Source: a virus
Strand: one strand, 5' to 3'
DNA length: 42,180 nucleotides
IMG/VR virus record: IMGVR_UViG_3300043435_000891
Span: 1-42,180 of that record
Under the pieces are notes generated by a model. It ran no database searches, was not told where the DNA came from, and saw nothing but the letters and a program-made list of their open reading frames with translations. How positions within the stretch are numbered: the first letter of the stretch is position 1; each line of letters opens with the position of its first letter. Position numbers and translations under genes: made by a program. Positions 35,661 through 42,180 of this stretch are shown here, piece after piece.

Positions 35661-36890
35661 ATGAAATTAATCGATTTGCTAACCGAAGTTAAAATGTATG
35701 AAAGTCTAGGATTACCAGCATCGGCTGTACAGTCATTAGATTCATTTGTTGCACAAGAATTAGACGAAGCTGATATGTTAGGCGCTGGCACCACAGAATT
35801 GCCATCCGATGAATTACAAGGATATTTAGACAGATCGGCCGGTCAACCTGCAGTTTATAAGAAAACTGGATTGCCTAAATTGGATAAAAAAGGTAAACAA
35901 AAGTATACTACTACAAAAGATCCAACTGATAAATTCAAGTATCCATATGTACATCCAAAGCTTGCCAGAGAGATACAAATTGTAGATCCAAGTGGCCGTA
36001 GGTTTGATTTAAACAAACTAAAAACCCATATCACCACACGTCCTGATAAGATTTTAAAACAAAATGAAAAAATTTCACACAGTGGCGGTGAAAGTACTCA
36101 GTTTTATAATATAGGATTGCCAGCTTTACAAGGACTTGGTTATGACGAAAAGAATCAAAAATTTGTTATCATAAATACGTGTCCAGGCGCAGGTGCATGC
36201 AAAGTTTATTGTTATGCTAAAAAAGGCGGTTATGTACAATATGTACCAGTTAACACATCGCAAACAAGACAACTTAACTTTTTGTTGAACGATCCGGATG
36301 GTTATAAAAATATGTTATCAAACGAAATTCGTGCAGCAGTTGAAAAAAATTCAAAGAAAAATGTAAAAACTGTGATTAGATGGCATGATTCAGGCGATTT
36401 CTTTAGTCCTGATTATGTAAACCTAGCATATAGTGTTGCAAAAACATTTCCCAACGTAGACTTTTATGCTTATACTAAAATGGCAGATGTGGCTAAAGGT
36501 GATAAACCAGTCAATTTCAAGATGAATTTTAGTGCGGGTGCAAAACCTGATCAAGAAAAACAAGTCGATTTTAAAACAACTAAACATTCAACTGTAGTAC
36601 CAAAGCAAATGTTTGCTGATTTAGTTGATAGAGAAGAAGTACCAGATCCAGATAAGCCAAATAAAACAATTAAAAAGTTGGTTTATAAATCCCCATCCGC
36701 TATTGATATTTTAAAGAAAAAGTTAGCATTAAAGTATAATGTTTCTGAAGACAGTGTCATTACCTACGATGAAATGATGAAAATTCCTGTGGGAGATAAA
36801 CCAAAGTGGAATGTTATAGTTAAACCAGGTGACGGCGACGATAGTGCAAATAGAGCAGATGTAGTGGGTACTTGGTTATTAATCCACTAA
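35661..36890 (+). CDS. GP88-like cysteine-cluster protein with putative capsid-targeting peptide
   Basis: I place the start at the ATG at 35661 (409 residues), because it gives MKLIDLLTEV, matching the targeting-peptide pattern; a TTG at 35634 is in frame but unlikely. The centre has NTCPGAGACKVYCYAKKGGY with Cys174, 180 and 184 (C-x5-C-x3-C), then VIRWHDSGDFFSPDYVNLAY and VDFYAYTKM. This matches the phage 'gene product 88' family, thought to be related to radical SAM proteins, though the cysteine spacing differs from the classical C-x3-C-x2-C. The C-terminal part is charged. Reaction and substrate are unknown. It stands just before the neck genes and has its own upstream box. Confidence 0.7.
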   Translation: MKLIDLLTEVKMYESLGLPASAVQSLDSFVAQELDEADMLGAGTTELPSDELQGYLDRSAGQPAVYKKTGLPKLDKKGKQKYTTTKDPTDKFKYPYVHPKLAREIQIVDPSGRRFDLNKLKTHITTRPDKILKQNEKISHSGGESTQFYNIGLPALQGLGYDEKNQKFVIINTCPGAGACKVYCYAKKGGYVQYVPVNTSQTRQLNFLLNDPDGYKNMLSNEIRAAVEKNSKKNVKTVIRWHDSGDFFSPDYVNLAYSVAKTFPNVDFYAYTKMADVAKGDKPVNFKMNFSAGAKPDQEKQVDFKTTKHSTVVPKQMFADLVDREEVPDPDKPNKTIKKLVYKSPSAIDILKKKLALKYNVSEDSVITYDEMMKIPVGDKPKWNVIVKPGDGDDSANRADVVGTWLLIH

Positions 36891-36916
36891 TTTAGTTGTA
36901 TTATCTCACTCCAGAG

Positions 36917-36924
36917 ATATTTAT
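36917..36924 (+). promoter_or_regulatory. ATATTTAT box, 5 bases before ATG
   Basis: This box lies five bases before the neck-protein ATG at 36930, inside the 39-base gap after the GP88-like gene. Its left end overlaps a small 6-bp hairpin (36902-36919). Confidence 0.45.
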
Positions 36925-36929
36925 AATCA

Positions 36930-38153
36930 ATGAGTGCTAATTTGGACCAAGATAGGGTAAGATGGCCCGGGAGTGGTAGTAGTGTTAATATAAACACTGT
37001 GCCATTTGGCTATTATCTAAACGAAAGTTGCGTTGGAGCTGAAACCACATTTGCAAATGATTGTAGTAGCAGTGCGATGTGGGCAGCAAAACGGTTGGGG
37101 TATCCAATCGTTGATATTGAAATGATCGACGTTAATTTCTACGCATGTTTTGAAGAATCTGTACTAGAATATAACCGTGTAGTTAATGAATTTAATATTG
37201 TTAACAACATGGTTGATTTACAGGGATTGCCTCAAAATAAATATAAAAATTTAACGGGGATGGGCGTAAAGAGTACTGGTTTACCTTTTATAGTTCAACT
37301 GAGCAAACAATATGGAGCCGAAGCACTTGTTGGCGGTGAATATGAAGTTAAGCGTAACTATGTAACTATTAGTGGTAGTATCAACCCTGGCAAAACACAT
37401 CAGGTTTATGACTTGAATACCTTAATTGGTCGAGACATTGAACATTTAACTGGGTCACGAATTGAAGTAAAAAGAATATTTCATAATAGACCCCCAGCAA
37501 TTGCTCGTATATACGATCCATTTAGTATGACAGGAATGAGTTACAGTAACGTACTCGGTGAAATGGGATTTGGGGCTTATAGTCCTGCTACACAATTCTT
37601 GATGACTCCTATTTTTGAAGATTTGGAACGTGTACAGGCCATTGAATTCAATGATATGGTTCGTAAAAGCGCTTATAGTTTTGAAATTTTAGGTAATAAC
37701 AAGTTGAGAATATTTCCAATACCATCTGAAAATTTCAAGGTATATATAGATTACATCGTTGAAAGTGAACGTGATATTACCAACTTTTATAGTGGATCTC
37801 GTTATGAATATATTAGTGACCCCAGTGATATTCCATACGAATACTGCACATATTGTAAAATTAATCAGCCTGGTAAACAGTGGATTAAAAAATATTTCTT
37901 AGCGTTGTGTAAGGAAACATTGGGTCGGATTCTTCAAAAATATAGTACAGTACCAATTCCTGGTGGAGAAGTAACTCTTGATGGCGCTGAATTACGATCC
38001 GAAGCCAAAGAAGAAAAAGATTCATTGCTTGAAAAACTAAGAGATATGTTGGAAAAGACACTTCGTGTTAATCAATTAGAAAATAAAGGAAAAGAAAGTG
38101 AAGAAATGAATAAGATGTTGTCCCGTGTACCTTTACATATTTATATAGGATAA
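36930..38153 (+). CDS. Neck protein (gp13-like)
   Basis: The 407-residue protein resembles head-completion/neck proteins of T4-like phages: CSSSAMWAAKRLGYPIVDIE, FYACFEESVLEYNRVVNEF, the central YDPFSMTGMSYSNVLGEMGF, and the C-terminal KYFLALCKETLGRILQKYS followed by a charged helix. In T4, gp13 with gp14 closes the filled head and connects the tail. It is followed after five bases by the gp14-like gene, which supports the assignment. It is longer than T4 gp13 (309). Confidence 0.75.
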   Translation: MSANLDQDRVRWPGSGSSVNINTVPFGYYLNESCVGAETTFANDCSSSAMWAAKRLGYPIVDIEMIDVNFYACFEESVLEYNRVVNEFNIVNNMVDLQGLPQNKYKNLTGMGVKSTGLPFIVQLSKQYGAEALVGGEYEVKRNYVTISGSINPGKTHQVYDLNTLIGRDIEHLTGSRIEVKRIFHNRPPAIARIYDPFSMTGMSYSNVLGEMGFGAYSPATQFLMTPIFEDLERVQAIEFNDMVRKSAYSFEILGNNKLRIFPIPSENFKVYIDYIVESERDITNFYSGSRYEYISDPSDIPYEYCTYCKINQPGKQWIKKYFLALCKETLGRILQKYSTVPIPGGEVTLDGAELRSEAKEEKDSLLEKLRDMLEKTLRVNQLENKGKESEEMNKMLSRVPLHIYIG

Positions 38154-38158
38154 AACAT

Positions 38159-38728
38159 ATGGCTGCACCTGTATCTCCACAGTATCCAAAAACGGATCCA
38201 AAATTTAAAGAATATTGGACATCAACTCGCACAGATGTTGGTATTTATAATAACAACTATTCACCTGGTAGATATTTTTCTTCAAGAGACTTAAACTTCT
38301 TGAACAGCGTTAGTTCTGAATTAATAGGTGATATAATTGAATGTGTTGTTCAAGTATTTAAGATTGCTGCTTATGAAACCAATACCAATATTTATGGTGA
38401 AAGTAGCAGTGACAAAGGAAAGGTGTTCTATTCGGGTATTGATTTGAGTTGTCTTGTTCAACGTGAAGATATTAATACTGAAAATCAAGGTTATGGACCT
38501 GATAGAAAACAAGACATTGTTTATAGATTCAGAGAACGTGATTGTATTACCACCAACTATTTTCCAGAAATTGGCGATTTGGTTTTGTACAATCAACGTT
38601 ATTACGAAATTGATAATGTTATCCAAGAACAATTTGCGGGTGGTCATCCAGACAAGTCTTTGAGTTTAATTGTTAATACTCATTACACAAGACTAAGCAA
38701 ACTTAACCTCGTAGAAAGACAAACATAA
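38159..38728 (+). CDS. Neck protein (gp14-like)
   Basis: The 189-residue protein shows gp14-type features: RDLNFLNSVSSELIGDIIEC, KIAAYETNTNIYGESSSDKG and the C-terminal PEIGDLVLYNQRYYEIDNV. In T4, gp14 joins gp13 at the neck. It is shorter than T4 gp14 (256). It lies between gp13-like and gp15-like genes, the T4 order, with gaps of five and three bases. An ATATTTAT sequence lies 13 bases upstream within the end of gp13, which may be chance. Confidence 0.8.
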   Translation: MAAPVSPQYPKTDPKFKEYWTSTRTDVGIYNNNYSPGRYFSSRDLNFLNSVSSELIGDIIECVVQVFKIAAYETNTNIYGESSSDKGKVFYSGIDLSCLVQREDINTENQGYGPDRKQDIVYRFRERDCITTNYFPEIGDLVLYNQRYYEIDNVIQEQFAGGHPDKSLSLIVNTHYTRLSKLNLVERQT

Positions 38729-38731
38729 TTT

Positions 38732-40120
38732 ATGGCATGGGGTCCAAATACTAATGTAAATCCACCGCCAAATCCGATTGAAAACGCATCAGCTCAATCA
38801 GATAGTAAAAAGCTTTATAATAGAGCCAATGCAACTCGCCGTGATACTGATAAACAGAAAAATTTCACGGTTACTCTATTAGATATTGATACAGCTATTA
38901 TTAATACTTTGAATGATACACTCAGACTTCAAGTTAATGATAATGGTGAAGTTGTAAAAGTACCAGTTATATATGGCAATCCTGAAAGATGGTTTGCTAT
39001 GAAAAAGTTTGGTCATATTAGAGATAATCAAGGCAAAATATTGTTGCCAGCCATAATGTTTCGTAGAAAAAGTGTTGAAAATAACAAAGAACTTGCCACG
39101 TTTAATCGTTATCTAAACTACGAAACTATAATGAATTATAGTGAAAAAAACAAGTATGATCGTTTTGATCTAATGAATAAAGGTGTTTTTACTAGCAAAC
39201 CAACCAAACAAATTTATAGCGTAAGTTTACCAGTTCACGTAAATATAACATACGAATGCATCATTTGGACTGATTATGTAGATCAAAATAATAAGTTACT
39301 GGAACAAATAAACTACGCAGCTAAAGACTACTGGGGTGACGCTGAGAGATTTAAATTTAGAGCTAGGATAGACAGTTATAGCATCGAACAAGAAGTTAAC
39401 GACGGCGAAGATCGTAATATCAAAACAACGTTCGATATAAATGTCAACGCTTACTTGTTAAATGAAAATTATATAACAAATTTAAACGGGGTAAAAAATA
39501 CTACCCAAAAGCTATTTACCGTAAGAAAAGTAATGATGCAAGAAAATGCTGTTGCTAGTGCGAGTGAAATGGGCACAATTACAACTAATATTATTAAAAA
39601 CAATAGCAATCTAAAAGACAGTCCATTGGATTATACCGATGTAACTGGTCAAGGTACAATGGCATTAAAGCCAAATGAAGTAACCAATTTAGATGGTTAT
39701 AACAAAATACCGTCAAATTATCAAAATATAGTAAATACGCCATTTCACCCAGCACCTAAATCTATTACTGATTATGGTGAAAATGGATGGTTAGCATATG
39801 ACAGTAAGTATATTTACGTATATCAATATCCATCTGGGTGGTTAAAAAGAGAAATTGCTACATTTGACTATGATTATAGTAGTCAAACATATATAAGTGG
39901 ATATGACTGTAATGGTAATCCTGTATACACTACAGCTAATAAAAGACCTATAAATACAGCTTTCAGAATATTTCAAAGATTTCCTGATAAATTCTATCAT
40001 CAAGTGCCATATCAGTCATCTGATTATGGAGAAGATGGCTGGGTAAGTTATGATGGTAATTATTTTTATATTTATAGCACATCACAATGGAGACGAATAC
40101 CAATTACTCTATTTAATTAA
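38732..40120 (+). CDS. Tail terminator / proximal sheath stabiliser (gp15-like) with duplicated C-terminal module
   Basis: The first ~250 of 462 residues match a gp15-type protein: YGNPERWFAMKKFGHIRDNQ, LPAIMFRRKSVE, then SLPVHVNITYECIIWTDYVD, YWGDAERFKFRARIDSYS and FDINVNAYLL. T4 gp15 (272 residues) caps the tail tube and joins it to the neck. The extra C-terminal part contains two related modules, residues ~344-381 (DYGENGWLAYDSKYIYVYQY, then W-x-R) and ~429-462 (DYGEDGWVSYDGNYFYIYST, then W-R-R). They look like small beta-hairpin repeats of display type. gp13-gp14-gp15 order is as in T4. Confidence 0.8.
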   Translation: MAWGPNTNVNPPPNPIENASAQSDSKKLYNRANATRRDTDKQKNFTVTLLDIDTAIINTLNDTLRLQVNDNGEVVKVPVIYGNPERWFAMKKFGHIRDNQGKILLPAIMFRRKSVENNKELATFNRYLNYETIMNYSEKNKYDRFDLMNKGVFTSKPTKQIYSVSLPVHVNITYECIIWTDYVDQNNKLLEQINYAAKDYWGDAERFKFRARIDSYSIEQEVNDGEDRNIKTTFDINVNAYLLNENYITNLNGVKNTTQKLFTVRKVMMQENAVASASEMGTITTNIIKNNSNLKDSPLDYTDVTGQGTMALKPNEVTNLDGYNKIPSNYQNIVNTPFHPAPKSITDYGENGWLAYDSKYIYVYQYPSGWLKREIATFDYDYSSQTYISGYDCNGNPVYTTANKRPINTAFRIFQRFPDKFYHQVPYQSSDYGEDGWVSYDGNYFYIYSTSQWRRIPITLFN

Positions 40121-40178
40121 TAATAATTAGTATTTCAATTTTTATACATTTTGTTGGTATTGCTTAATGGTTTTCTTT

Positions 40179-40186
40179 ATATTTAT
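40179..40186 (+). promoter_or_regulatory. ATATTTAT box, 5 bases before ATG
   Basis: ATATTTAT lies five bases before the ATG at 40192. The rest of the 71-base gap 40121-40191 shows no hairpin or other signal. Confidence 0.45.
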
Positions 40187-40191
40187 TAAAA

Positions 40192-42180
40192 ATGTCAACA
40201 TTGAAGAAAGATCCATGTGAAGTTTCTCCATTAAAATTGGACAATGCTTTGTATGACTACAAAAAATTAACAGCGACTTTTAAAGATCCTACTACACCAC
40301 TGTTTCTTAAAATAATCGAAGAATTACGTGTTATTATTAATTGTAATGCCAATTTACAAAAAAATACACAGTCTATACAAGAATTTCCATGTGATTCAAA
40401 AACAGATACATGGGTATATAATCATAATTTAAATTCGGAATTTGTATTGTTCATTGTATATGATCAAGATTTAAATCAAATAATACCTGAAAGCATAACT
40501 TTAAACAATAAAAACACAGCCACAATAAAATTCTCATTTCCTGCATGTGGTTATGTTTTTGCTATAGGTAGTAATGTAAGTACAAGTGGTATATCTGGCA
40601 CAGGCACAAGTGGTAGTAGCGGTCAAAGTGGATCTAACGGAACAAGCGGAACAAGCGGAACAAGCGGTACTAGCGGAACTAGTGGCGAAAGCGCATTAAG
40701 TGGTACTAGTGCTACTAGTGGTAGTAGTGGTGAAAAAGGTTCATCTGGATCAAGTGGTACTAGCGGAACGAGTGGATTTAGCGGAACGAGCGGAACTAAC
40801 GGAACTAACGGAACAAGTGGTACAAATGGAACTAGTGGATCTAGTGGTACAAGTGGATCCAGTGGTACAAGTGGAAGTAGTGGTAGTAGTGGATCTAGCG
40901 GATCTAGTGGTACAAGTGGTACAAGTGGTACAAGTGGCGAAAGTGGAACTAGTGGTACAAGCGGATCTAGTGGTACTAGCGGATCAAGTGGAACCAGTGG
41001 ATCTAGTGGATCTAGTGGATCTAGTGGTACAAGCGGATCTAGTGGAACCAGTGGAACTAGTGGAAGTAGTGGAAGTAGTGGAACCAGTGGAACTAGTGGA
41101 AGTAGTGGAACCAGTGGAACCAGTGGAACTAGTGGAAGTAGTGGATCAAGTGGAACCAGCGGAAGTAGTGGATCTAGTGGATCTAGTGGTACAAGTGGAA
41201 CAAGTGGAAGTAGTGGTGAAAGTGGTACCAGCGGAAGTAGTGGATCCAGTGGATCTAGTGGTAGTAGTGGATCTAGTGGATCTAGCGGAACTAGTGGTAC
41301 AAGTGGATCTAGCGAATCAAGTGGATCTAGTGGATCAAGTGGTACTAACGGAAGTAGTGGATCTAGCGGTACTAGTGGTGAAAGTGGTACTAGTGGTGAA
41401 AGTGGATCTAGTGGCGAAAGTGGATCTAGTGGTGAAAGTGGTACTAGTGGTGAAAGTGGTACTAGTGGTGAAAGTGGTACTAGTGGTACCAGCGGATCTA
41501 GCGGAACTAGTGGATCAAGTGGAACCAGTGGATCTAGTGGTACAAGTGGTACAAGTGGATCCAGTGGAACCAGCGGATCAAGTGGATCCAGTGGAACTAG
41601 CGGATCAAGTGGATCCAGTGGAACTAGCGGATCAAGTGGATCAAGTGGTACAAGTGGATCAAGTGGTACAAGTGGATCAAGTGGTACAAGTGGATCAAGT
41701 GGTACAAGTGGTACAAGTGGTACAAGTGGTGAAAGTGGTACAAGTGGATCAAGTGGATCAAGTGGTACAAGTGGTACAAGTGGTACAAGTGGTACAAGTG
41801 GATCAAGTGGATCAAGTGGATCTAGCGGATCAAGTGGTACAAGTGGATCTAGCGGATCAAGTGGTACAAGTGGTTTAAGTGGAAGTAGTGGTACAAGCGG
41901 ATCTAGTGGTACAAGCGGATCTAGTGGTACAAGCGGATCTAGTGGTACAAGCGGATCTAGTGGTACAAGCGGATCTAGTGATACAAGCGGATCTAGTGGT
42001 ACAAGCGGAACAAGTGGATCTAGCGGAACTAGTGGTACAAGTGGTACAAGTGGATCTAGCGGAACTAGTGGTACAAGTGGTACAAGTGGTACAAGTGGAT
42101 CTAGCGGAACTAGTGGTACAAGTGGTACAAGTGGATCTAGCGGAAGTAGTGGATCTAGCGGATCCAGTGGTACAAGTGGA
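40192..42180 (+). CDS. Collagen-like Gly-Thr-Ser/Gly-Ser-Ser repeat protein (3'-truncated)
   Basis: From the ATG at 40192 the frame stays open for 663 codons to the window end. Residues 1-~125 form a globular N-terminal domain (starting MSTLKKDPCEV; contains DTWVYNHNLNSEFVLFIVYD and a strand IKFSFPACGYVFAIG), probably the virion-attachment part. From about residue 133 the protein is Gly-X-Y with X mostly Thr or Ser (some Glu, Asn, Gln) and Y nearly always Ser, and no proline. Phage collagen-like repeats form trimeric fibre shafts. Without proline a stable triple helix is less certain. The Ser/Thr-rich face would be a natural O-glycosylation target. A long frame on the same strand, offset by one base, is a shadow of the repeat. 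Confidence 0.9.
   Translation, partial: MSTLKKDPCEVSPLKLDNALYDYKKLTATFKDPTTPLFLKIIEELRVIINCNANLQKNTQSIQEFPCDSKTDTWVYNHNLNSEFVLFIVYDQDLNQIIPESITLNNKNTATIKFSFPACGYVFAIGSNVSTSGISGTGTSGSSGQSGSNGTSGTSGTSGTSGTSGESALSGTSATSGSSGEKGSSGSSGTSGTSGFSGTSGTNGTNGTSGTNGTSGSSGTSGSSGTSGSSGSSGSSGSSGTSGTSGTSGESGTSGTSGSSGTSGSSGTSGSSGSSGSSGTSGSSGTSGTSGSSGSSGTSGTSGSSGTSGTSGTSGSSGSSGTSGSSGSSGSSGTSGTSGSSGESGTSGSSGSSGSSGSSGSSGSSGTSGTSGSSESSGSSGSSGTNGSSGSSGTSGESGTSGESGSSGESGSSGESGTSGESGTSGESGTSGTSGSSGTSGSSGTSGSSGTSGTSGSSGTSGSSGSSGTSGSSGSSGTSGSSGSSGTSGSSGTSGSSGTSGSSGTSGTSGTSGESGTSGSSGSSGTSGTSGTSGTSGSSGSSGSSGSSGTSGSSGSSGTSGLSGSSGTSGSSGTSGSSGTSGSSGTSGSSGTSGSSDTSGSSGTSGTSGSSGTSGTSGTSGSSGTSGTSGTSGTSGSSGTSGTSGTSGSSGSSGSSGSSGTSG
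40585..42180 (+). repeat. Degenerate 9-base tandem repeat array (Gly-X-Ser coding)
   Basis: About 1.6 kb of tandem units of the form GGN-NNN-AGY, mainly GGTACAAGT, GGATCTAGT, GGATCAAGT and GGAACTAGT, continuing past the window end. It encodes the Gly-X-Y shaft. The array changes character along its length: GAA-containing units cluster around 41370-41480, and TCA-containing units around 41575-41830. This suggests local slippage or unequal exchange. Confidence 0.95.

Noticed and set aside
40700-41878. Long frame of 392 codons made of Val/Leu/Asp/Gln
   Set aside because: It is offset by one base from the true frame that starts at 40192, and it merely reads the 9-base repeat in another phase. 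Its composition is not protein-like.
40585-42180. Possible CRISPR array or satellite DNA
   Set aside because: Units are 9 bases with no spacers, keep one open frame and continue a normal N-terminal domain, so this is a coding repeat.

Overview
This AT-rich window looks like part of a large T4-like myovirus genome, most likely phage of a Gram-negative host. Recognisable T4-type parts are tail sheath (gp18), large terminase (gp17), portal (gp20), prohead protease (gp21), scaffold (gp22), major capsid protein (gp23), neck proteins (gp13, gp14) and a gp15-like tail terminator. Genes are tightly packed, often overlap by a few bases, and leave no gap over 300 bases, so there is no room for a large RNA locus. 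The host is not shown directly. A lipobox protein and a protein O-heptosyltransferase fit a Gram-negative one.

Layout, left to right. 1-4073: tail or adhesin structural genes, including a seven-bladed FG-GAP propeller protein with a dockerin-like calcium loop. 4086-8727: DNA metabolism: RuvC-like nuclease, primase, and an SbcD-SbcC (gp47-gp46) single-chain fusion. 8729-13848: glycosylation genes: FkbM methyltransferase, a GT4-type glycosyltransferase, and a GT4 fused to an autotransporter-type O-heptosyltransferase. 13928-17842: a sheath protein about twice T4 length. 17918-19996: three small or enzymatic genes whose N-termini resemble T4 capsid-targeting peptides. 20015-27096: packaging and prohead genes. 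27080-28121 (minus): two accessory genes. 28277-31260: scaffold and capsid. 31320-35550 (minus): an accessory island with a Mom-like DNA-modification protein, an ankyrin/class III nucleotidyl cyclase fusion, a small MscS-like membrane protein and a lipoprotein with membrane segments. 35661-40120: a GP88-like protein with a targeting peptide, then gp13, gp14 and gp15. 40192-end: a partial collagen-like Gly-Thr-Ser/Gly-Ser-Ser repeat protein.

The most interesting points are: (a) the cyclase/MscS-like/lipoprotein operon inserted in the head-neck gene block; (b) a set of proteins (FMN reductase-like, nucleotidyltransferase/ligase-like, GP88-like) that share a putative capsid-targeting N-terminus and may be packaged and injected; (c) a Ser/Thr-specific glycosylation module encoded beside a very Ser/Thr-rich collagen-like protein; (d) an ATATTTAT box that recurs on the coding strand just upstream of many genes, in several cases exactly 5 bases before the start codon; and (e) a rho-independent terminator embedded in the coding sequence of an opposing gene. 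All functional statements rest on reading motifs by eye; no database search was run.
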